Shown here: piece by piece, positions 6,469-11,134 of the stretch
How positions within the stretch are numbered: position 1 is the first letter of the stretch
Layout of the letters: each line of letters opens with the position of its first letter
Source: Alphaproteobacteria bacterium
Lineage (GTDB): Bacteria; Pseudomonadota; Alphaproteobacteria; Rhizobiales; Devosiaceae
Assembly (NCBI GenBank): GCA_013152625.1
Contig: JAADFY010000062.1
Span: 1-11,134, forward strand
Length of the DNA stretch: 11,134 nucleotides
Reading direction: 5' to 3'
Made by a program: the position numbers and the translations under genes
The notes under the pieces: model-generated
Database searches by the model: none
Told to the model about the DNA's origin: nothing
The model's input: the letters and a program-made list of their open reading frames with translations, nothing else

Positions 6469-7945
6469 CGCTTTCCTCATGCCAGGTGCGCCCGTCGCGC
6501 TCAATGAGGGCAATCGCACCGGTGGGGCCCCAGGTGCCGGCGGTGTAGGTCTGGGGACCCTCGGCGGCCTCGTCCCAGGCCTGACGGATAGGATCAATCC
6601 AGGCCCAGGCGGCCTCGAGTTCATCCCGGCGCATGAACAAGGTCTGATTGCCGCGCACCACGTCAAGGAGCAGGCGCTCATAGGCCTCCGGCGTGCGGGT
6701 GGCAAACGTGTCGGCAAAACTGAGGTTTAAGGGCACTTCGCGCAGCCTCAAACCACCGGGACCGGGGTCCTTGATCATGAGAAACATTTTTACCCCCTCA
6801 TCGGGTTGCAAACGAATAACCAGCTTGTTGGGGTTGGGGGCACCTACGGCATGGGCGAAAATGGAGTGGGGAATGGCGCGGAACTGGATGACGATTTCGG
6901 AAACCCTCTGGGCCAACCGTTTGCCGGTGCGAATGTAAAACGGCACTCCGGCCCAGCGCCAGTTTTTCACCTCGGCCTTTAAGGCAACAAATGTCTCGGT
7001 GTGGGAGCCTTTTTTCTCCTCGGGCAGTTCGTCCTGATAAGAGGCAACCGAGGCATCCCCCGATGTCACTCCGCGATACTGACCGCGAACGCTTGTCTTG
7101 TGCACCGCCTCACCGGCAATGGGTTTTAAGGCCCGCAACACCTTAAGCTTTTCATCGCGCAAGGCATTGGCCTCATCGGAAGCGGGGGGTTCCATGGCCA
7201 CCAGACACAGCAATTGCAGGATATGGTTCTGGATCATATCGCGCAGGGCGCCGCTCTCGTCATAGTAGCCACGGGTTCCCGCGCCAATGGATTCAGCCAC
7301 CGTGATCTGGACGTGATCGATATGGGCTGAATTCCAGATCGGTTCGAAAAGCGTGTTGGCAAAGCGCAGGGCCAAAAGGTTCTGGACGGTTTCCTTGCCC
7401 AGATAATGATCAATCCGATAGACCTGATCCTCTGAAAACACTTCGGCGACGGCATCGTTGATCTGGCGGGAGGATGCCAGATCGTGGCCCAGGGGTTTTT
7501 CCAGCACCACCCTTGCGTCGGCCCGCCAGTACTTTTTCTTGTCCAGATAGTTGCAGATCGGCCCGAATATGTTGGGGGCAACAGCGAGATAGAACGCGCG
7601 CACCACGTTTTCGTCATCGCGCAGGCTAGCGCGCAGCTCGGCCCATCCCTTCGGATCGGTCACATCGTTGGGAATGTAGGAAAAGCACGAGACAAACCGC
7701 TCCAGCAGTTTTTTGTCCTGGTGGTCTTTTTTGACAAATTCGCCGACGGCCTCCCGGGCGACAGCACGAAATTTCCTGTCGTCCCATTTGGTGCGGGACA
7801 CGCCGATTATGCGCGACTGTTCGTCAAACTGACCGTCGGCAAACCGATAATACAAGGCCGGGATCAGCTTGCGGCGGGTCAGATCGCCGGTGGCGCCAAA
7901 AACAACATAATCGAACGGGGAAACTGGAATAATGCGCGAGGACAC
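6452..7945 (-). CDS. zwf: Glucose-6-phosphate 1-dehydrogenase
   Basis: Zwf oxidises glucose-6-phosphate to 6-phosphogluconolactone and reduces NAD(P)+, the entry step shared by the Entner-Doudoroff and oxidative pentose phosphate routes. The 497-residue length is normal. The N-terminal Rossmann nucleotide-binding motif GATGDLTRRK is at 17-26, the substrate-binding EKPLGHD at 149-155 and the catalytic RIDHYLGKE, with its histidine pair, at 177-185. The start is a GTG at 7945-7943; GGAGAA lies 10 bases before it, a slightly long spacing. The gene begins 39 bases after the kinase gene and runs 17 bases into pgl, so kinase-zwf-pgl-edd is most likely one transcript. Coenzyme preference cannot be read reliably by eye. 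Confidence 0.97.
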   Translation of the reverse strand: MSSRIIPVSPFDYVVFGATGDLTRRKLIPALYYRFADGQFDEQSRIIGVSRTKWDDRKFRAVAREAVGEFVKKDHQDKKLLERFVSCFSYIPNDVTDPKGWAELRASLRDDENVVRAFYLAVAPNIFGPICNYLDKKKYWRADARVVLEKPLGHDLASSRQINDAVAEVFSEDQVYRIDHYLGKETVQNLLALRFANTLFEPIWNSAHIDHVQITVAESIGAGTRGYYDESGALRDMIQNHILQLLCLVAMEPPASDEANALRDEKLKVLRALKPIAGEAVHKTSVRGQYRGVTSGDASVASYQDELPEEKKGSHTETFVALKAEVKNWRWAGVPFYIRTGKRLAQRVSEIVIQFRAIPHSIFAHAVGAPNPNKLVIRLQPDEGVKMFLMIKDPGPGGLRLREVPLNLSFADTFATRTPEAYERLLLDVVRGNQTLFMRRDELEAAWAWIDPIRQAWDEAAEGPQTYTAGTWGPTGAIALIERDGRTWHEESDDPLA

Positions 7946-7984
7946 TTTGTTATGGTTCTCCGGTACTGGCGGTTGGAACGGCGT

Positions 7985-8902
7985 TTACGGCCCGGGATAG
8001 AGCTGGCGGGCAAGAATGACGGCGCCGTGCAGGGGTCTGGCCTTGGGGCGCACGATGGCCGATCCGTAGCGCTTTTCAAGCTGGGGATAAAGGCGGGTGC
8101 CAAAACCGCCAACCACGGCGATGGTTTTTGCGCCTCGTTGGGTGAACCAGTCAACATATTTATCCATGGCGGCAAGCTGAAACTGCATCAAATCGACGGC
8201 CAGGGGGTCGTTCTTCTCGAAATACTCGAAAAACAGGGGGACAAACTGACCATAGTCGACGGGTCGAGCCGGCCGGCCGCTTCCATCAAAATCAAAGGAA
8301 AATGCCATGAGCGCGCCGGGGTCGTTGCCAAACCGGGCCAGCACCGCATCGCTTAAAGGGGTTGCAGCAATCATTTCATCGTTGGCCAGAAGCGTCCGGC
8401 GCAGCAGCTCACGGCCCAGAAGGGCCCCGGCCATATCGTCGCCAAGATGAAAACCCCAGCCACCGATCTGAAAACGGATGCCTTCGATCATGGCCATGCC
8501 GGCAGAGCCGGTGCCGACAATGAGCACCGCCCCGTCTTCGCCGGCATGGGCGCCGGCGCGGGCAATGTCGATATCGTCAAAAACGGAGAGGCCGGCAAAC
8601 GGGAATTTTCGCGCCGAAAACTCACGGCGGGCGCTTTCCAGCCGCCCGCCGGCCATGCCGGCACAGGCAAACGTCCGGGCAGCGGCGGATACCGGCAGTC
8701 CGGCGTTCGCGTAAACCCTGGGGATCAGTGCGCTAACAGCCTCAAACGCCGCATCGCCATCGCGCAACTGCAAGTTGGACGGGGAATCAATGGCAGCATC
8801 GCCCAGGGTTTGCAGATCGGTGTCCACCAGGCGCATGCGGCAATTGGTGCCGCCGCCGTCAATACCGAGATAATATTTGTCGGCCAAAGCCTTTTGCTCC
8901 AC
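7985..8902 (-). CDS. BadF/BadG-type sugar kinase, glucosamine kinase (GspK)-like
   Basis: An ASKHA-fold ATP-dependent kinase of the BadF/BadG/BcrA/BcrD family, closest in appearance to glucosamine/N-acetylglucosamine kinases. The 305 residues contain the phosphate-1 loop LGIDGGGTN (12-20), a probable catalytic-base region DIDIARAGAH (110-119), the phosphate-2 motif VLIVGTGSAG (126-135), the GGWGFHLGDD block (147-156) and the adenosine loop VVGGFGTRL (263-271). The last copy of these blocks and the GRELLRR segment resemble GspK more than benzoyl-CoA reductase activators, which also carry a cluster-binding cysteine that I do not see. As first gene of the zwf-pgl-edd operon it probably supplies a phosphorylated hexose. 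The start is uncertain. GTG at 8902 has no good ribosome-binding site, whereas TTG at 8887 (300 residues) has GGAG 9 bases upstream. Substrate is not proven by sequence. Confidence 0.85.
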   Translation of the reverse strand: MEQKALADKYYLGIDGGGTNCRMRLVDTDLQTLGDAAIDSPSNLQLRDGDAAFEAVSALIPRVYANAGLPVSAAARTFACAGMAGGRLESARREFSARKFPFAGLSVFDDIDIARAGAHAGEDGAVLIVGTGSAGMAMIEGIRFQIGGWGFHLGDDMAGALLGRELLRRTLLANDEMIAATPLSDAVLARFGNDPGALMAFSFDFDGSGRPARPVDYGQFVPLFFEYFEKNDPLAVDLMQFQLAAMDKYVDWFTQRGAKTIAVVGGFGTRLYPQLEKRYGSAIVRPKARPLHGAVILARQLYPGP

Positions 8903-8990
8903 CCGCTGCCGATTTCACGTACCCTTTTATAGACAATCGGCAAAAGACAAAAGATACAAAGGCGGCAGGAACCCGTTTGAGGAGAAAAAA
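8903..8990. promoter_or_regulatory. Divergent promoter region between kinase-zwf operon and cobU
   Basis: Eighty-eight bases separate the two divergent starts. On the minus strand a TATAAA (rc of 8926-8931) with a weak CTTTTG 16 bases upstream (8948-8953) could be the promoter of the kinase-zwf-pgl-edd operon, giving a very short leader. The adjoining stretch around 8941-8960 is adenine-rich on the plus strand. No cobalamin riboswitch fits in this space before cobU, and no clear operator dyad was seen. Confidence 0.35.
8979..8984 (+). promoter_or_regulatory. Ribosome-binding site fixing the cobU TTG start
   Basis: GAGGAG lies 6 bases before a TTG at 8991. It is the best Shine-Dalgarno match in the area. 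It places the start just ahead of the first conserved strand of CobU, rather than at the ATG at 8877, which lies inside the divergent kinase gene. Confidence 0.8.
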
Positions 8991-9539
8991 TTGGCAAGCG
9001 CTTTGTTGAACGGACATGTGCTGGTGCTTGGCGGCGCCCGTTCGGGCAAAACCGCTTTTGGCGAAAAGCTGGCGCTTATGGGGGGCGAACACCCGGTCTA
9101 TCTGGCCACAGGGCAGGCCGGCGACCGGGAAATGGCAACGCGGATCGCCCGGCACCGGCAAAACCGCGACAAGAGATTTCTCACACGTGAGGCCCCCCTC
9201 GATCTGATCGAGACATTGGGGAAAATCCCGGTGGGTTCGGGACCCATACTGATCGATTGTCTGACCCTGTGGCTGAGCAATCTGATGGCGGGGGATTACA
9301 ATATCGAAGGCGAGGTTGCCCGGCTTGTGGCCCATCTGGGCGAACATAGCCACCCGCAGATCATCATGGTGTCCAACGAGGTCGGGCTGGGGATCGTGCC
9401 CGAAAATGCGCTGGCGCGGCGGTTTCGCGACGAGGCCGGGGTGGCGCACCAAAAGCTGGCAGCGGCGTGCGAAACAGTGATTTTTGTGGCAGCCGGGTTG
9501 CCGTTGGCGCTTAAAGGGAGGTTGCCGGAACCCACGTAA
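8991..9539 (+). CDS. cobU: Adenosylcobinamide kinase / phosphate guanylyltransferase
   Basis: CobU (CobP) phosphorylates adenosylcobinamide and then transfers GMP from GTP to give adenosylcobinamide-GDP, activating it for joining to the lower-ligand nucleoside. With the TTG start the protein has 182 residues, the usual size. It shows the P-loop GGARSGKT (14-21), the HRQNR motif with His55 at the position of the guanylylated histidine, ILIDCLTLWLSNLM (86-99) and the family hallmark VSNEVGLGIVPENALARRF (127-145). The open frame continues upstream to 8877, but that extension overlaps the divergent kinase and is not CobU-like. The gene faces away from the kinase operon. Its last 29 bases overlap the convergent cbiB end. 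Confidence 0.95.
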   Translation: MASALLNGHVLVLGGARSGKTAFGEKLALMGGEHPVYLATGQAGDREMATRIARHRQNRDKRFLTREAPLDLIETLGKIPVGSGPILIDCLTLWLSNLMAGDYNIEGEVARLVAHLGEHSHPQIIMVSNEVGLGIVPENALARRFRDEAGVAHQKLAAACETVIFVAAGLPLALKGRLPEPT

Positions 9540-10497
9540 ACGCCATCCACAGGACAACAACCAGAGCCAGGCCGGCGGTCATCAGATTCAGGACGGCGCC
9601 ATAAAGCGACAGGGCGGGGGCAATGTCGGTGACATCCAGCATGGTCCGTCCCGCCCCCATAAACGGCAAATTATTGCGTTTTCCCGCGTAGTTGCGTGGT
9701 CCGCCCAGGGACAGGCCAAGGGCTTCGGCCATGGCCGCCTCGGGCCAGCCGGCATTGGGGGAGCGATGGGCGGGCGCATCCCGGCGGGCGGCGGCCCAGA
9801 CCTGTGCGGCGTTGTTCAGCCGCAACAGGCGGGCGGCGGCGGCAAACAGGAGCGCGGTCAGCCGGGCGGGCACAAAATTGAGCACATCATCGAGGCGGGC
9901 GGCGGCCCAGCCAAATTCGAGGTGGCGGGGGCTTTTGTGTCCGATCATGGAATCGGCGGTGTTGACCAGTTTGTATAAAACAATGCCGGGCAATCCGAAC
10001 AAAGCGAGATAAATCACCGGGGCGACGACCCCGTCGGAGGTGTTTTCGGCCAGGGATTCCAGCGCACCGCGCACAACACCGTCCTCGTCCAGATCGGCGG
10101 TATCCCGGCCGACGATGCTGGATACCGCTTTTCGGCCCGCCTGAAGGGACCCGCTCAAGGCAGTGGCAACGGCGCTTACCGAGCGGGCCAGATGGGTCTG
10201 AGCGATCAGGGTTGAGGCGAGTATCGCCTCGACAATCCAGCCAAAGGGCAGGTTGGCAAGCAACACCGAGATGGCGGTGGCAATGGCCAGCGACCCCAGA
10301 CCCAAAACCAGCACCACCGCAATTCCAGCCAGCCGGCGGCTACCGGGCAGCCATTCGGAGCGGTTAAACCGGTGGTCGGCCCAGCCAATTGCCGCGCCCA
10401 TCCAGACCACCGGATGGGAAACAACCGGCATCAGGGCCTGCGGATAGCCAAATGCGCGCTCAAGCAGGGTGGCGGCCAGAGCGATGAGGGGGTTCAT
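9511..10497 (-). CDS. cbiB: Adenosylcobinamide-phosphate synthase (CbiB/CobD)
   Basis: This inner-membrane enzyme attaches aminopropanol or its phosphate to adenosylcobyric acid, making adenosylcobinamide (phosphate), the step between CobQ and CobU. The 328-residue protein has the expected blocks: HPVVWMG (28-34), GRDTADLDEDGVVRGALESL (130-149), ENTSDGVVAP (151-160), KLVNTADSMIGHKS (176-189), LDDVLNFVPARL (202-213) and HRSPNAGWPEAAMAEALG (244-261). Hydrophobic segments lie around 56-80, 157-178 and 296-318, with weaker ones between. Its ATG overlaps the TGA of cobQ (ATGA at 10494-10497), so the two are translationally coupled. In the aerobic-pathway nomenclature common in alphaproteobacteria this gene is called cobD, a name used for a different enzyme in Salmonella. 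Confidence 0.95.
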   Translation of the reverse strand: MNPLIALAATLLERAFGYPQALMPVVSHPVVWMGAAIGWADHRFNRSEWLPGSRRLAGIAVVLVLGLGSLAIATAISVLLANLPFGWIVEAILASTLIAQTHLARSVSAVATALSGSLQAGRKAVSSIVGRDTADLDEDGVVRGALESLAENTSDGVVAPVIYLALFGLPGIVLYKLVNTADSMIGHKSPRHLEFGWAAARLDDVLNFVPARLTALLFAAAARLLRLNNAAQVWAAARRDAPAHRSPNAGWPEAAMAEALGLSLGGPRNYAGKRNNLPFMGAGRTMLDVTDIAPALSLYGAVLNLMTAGLALVVVLWMAFTWVPATSL

Positions 10498-11134
10498 TTT
10501 ACCGGCCCGGCCAGTGCCAGCAGGGCGTCTATATCCAGGTGGGAATTCAAGTGAGCGGCCCAGGCATCCAGAGTTGCCTCAACGGTATGTTCGTAGTTCT
10601 GGCCCGAAATTGTTTGGGCGCCGAGTGCGCCAAAAAATGCCTGCCGGAATTCATCCCCGGCAAACAACCCGTGCAGATAGGTGCCCATGACACGGCCAGT
10701 GGCGGAGGTGGCACCCTCGGTACTTTTGCCAATGGTGGCAAACGGACGTGCGCAATCGGGCCCGTTGGTGGCCCCCATATGCATGCGGTAGCCGGCAAGC
10801 ACCGTGCCACTGGCCACGTGGGTTGCGGGTTCAAAGGCGAGGTTCTTGCGGCTCTCCAGCACGGTTGAAACATCGAGCAGACCGAGCCCCTCGTCCGTGC
10901 CGGGGGGGCCTTCGATACCCAGCGGATCAGCAATGGAAGTGCCGAGCATCTGAAATCCGCCGCAAATGCCCAGAACAGGTTTGTTGGCCCGGTGGTGGGC
11001 TTTGATGTCCGTGTCCCACCCCTCAGCCCGCAAAAAACCCAGATCGGCACGGGTGGATTTCGAGCCGGGCAGAATAATCAGGTCCGCATTTTGCGGTATC
11101 GGACGGCCCGGCCCGATCAGGGTAATTTCAAGGG
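10494..11134 (-). CDS. cobQ: Cobyric acid synthase, C-terminal part (gene cut by window edge)
   Basis: CobQ (CbiP) uses glutamine and ATP to amidate four side chains (b, d, e and g) of adenosylcobyrinic acid a,c-diamide, giving adenosylcobyric acid. Only the last 212 residues are in the window; family members have about 480-500. The missing N-terminal portion is the dethiobiotin-synthetase-like ATP-binding domain. The visible portion is the class I glutamine amidotransferase domain. It begins LEITLIGPGRPIP, contains ADLIILPGSKSTRADLGFL, the nucleophile Cys57 (fragment numbering) in GICGGFQMLG, and the catalytic histidine (154) in VMGTYLHGLF. The frame is open to the right edge. The stop overlaps the cbiB start by 4 bases, so cobQ precedes cbiB in one operon, the order in which the enzymes act. 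Confidence 0.95.
   Translation of the reverse strand, partial: LEITLIGPGRPIPQNADLIILPGSKSTRADLGFLRAEGWDTDIKAHHRANKPVLGICGGFQMLGTSIADPLGIEGPPGTDEGLGLLDVSTVLESRKNLAFEPATHVASGTVLAGYRMHMGATNGPDCARPFATIGKSTEGATSATGRVMGTYLHGLFAGDEFRQAFFGALGAQTISGQNYEHTVEATLDAWAAHLNSHLDIDALLALAGPVK

Noticed and set aside
6469..6717. N-terminal extension of pgl to an upstream start
   Set aside because: These residues are the zwf coding region read in another frame. Pgl similarity begins after 6468, where a good ribosome-binding site precedes an ATG.
5885..6730. 281-codon open frame on the plus strand
   Set aside because: It runs antisense across pgl and the end of zwf, is rich in Gly/Pro/Arg low complexity, and has no family resemblance.
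7484..8356. 290-codon open frame on the plus strand
   Set aside because: It is antisense to zwf and the kinase gene, both of which have clear family motifs. Its translation shows no recognisable domain, and long antisense frames are expected in GC-rich DNA.
8877..8990. N-terminal extension of cobU from the ATG at 8877
   Set aside because: It would overlap the divergent kinase start and contains no CobU sequence. The TTG at 8991 has a GAGGAG site at ideal spacing and gives the normal family length.
8903..8990. Cobalamin riboswitch upstream of cobU
   Set aside because: Only 88 bases are available and no B12-box-like conserved core is visible, so a riboswitch of about 200 bases cannot fit.
8859..9560. 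233-codon minus-strand open frame opposite cobU
   Set aside because: It is a shadow of cobU, with His/Gln/Arg-rich translation and no domain; cobU has all its motifs.

Overview
The window looks like a chromosomal segment of an alphaproteobacterium. The DNA is GC-rich (roughly 60% by eye), genes are tightly packed, GTG and TTG starts are frequent, an Entner-Doudoroff operon is ordered zwf-pgl-edd, and late cobalamin genes (cobU, cbiB, cobQ) and a CoxG-like gene are present. I cannot place the genus. No rRNA, tRNA, CRISPR array, insertion sequence, phage gene or attachment site was seen, and no stretch over 300 bases lacks a gene.

Layout. (1) Positions 1-81, minus: the first 27 codons of a CoxG/SRPBCC-like gene that runs off the left edge. 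(2) Positions 82-212: a divergent promoter region containing a short inverted repeat. (3) Positions 213-3912, plus: a tight three-gene set of poorly characterised proteins. They are a 394-residue helical protein resembling a distant TelA (toxic-anion-resistance) relative, a 330-residue single-pass membrane protein resembling DUF6384, and a 494-residue coiled-coil protein with a strongly basic Arg/Ser/Gly tail. (4) Positions 3909-8902, minus: a carbon-metabolism operon in the order BadF-type sugar kinase, zwf, pgl, edd. (5) Positions 8991-9539, plus: cobU. (6) Positions 9511-11134, minus: cobQ (C-terminal part only, running off the right edge) followed by cbiB.

How the genes work together. The kinase is a GspK-like ASKHA enzyme that would phosphorylate a hexose or amino-sugar. 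Zwf and Pgl then oxidise glucose-6-phosphate to 6-phosphogluconate, and Edd dehydrates this to KDPG. Neither the aldolase gene eda nor a classical glk is in the window. CobQ, CbiB and CobU act in sequence in late cobalamin synthesis: side-chain amidation, attachment of aminopropanol, and activation of the nucleotide-loop precursor.

The least understood part is the 213-3912 cluster. Its gene order and protein architecture (soluble helical protein, membrane anchor, basic-tailed coiled coil) suggest one envelope-associated complex, possibly involved in membrane stress. That role is inference. Both convergent gene pairs overlap at their 3' ends (by 4 and 29 bases), leaving no room for intergenic terminators.
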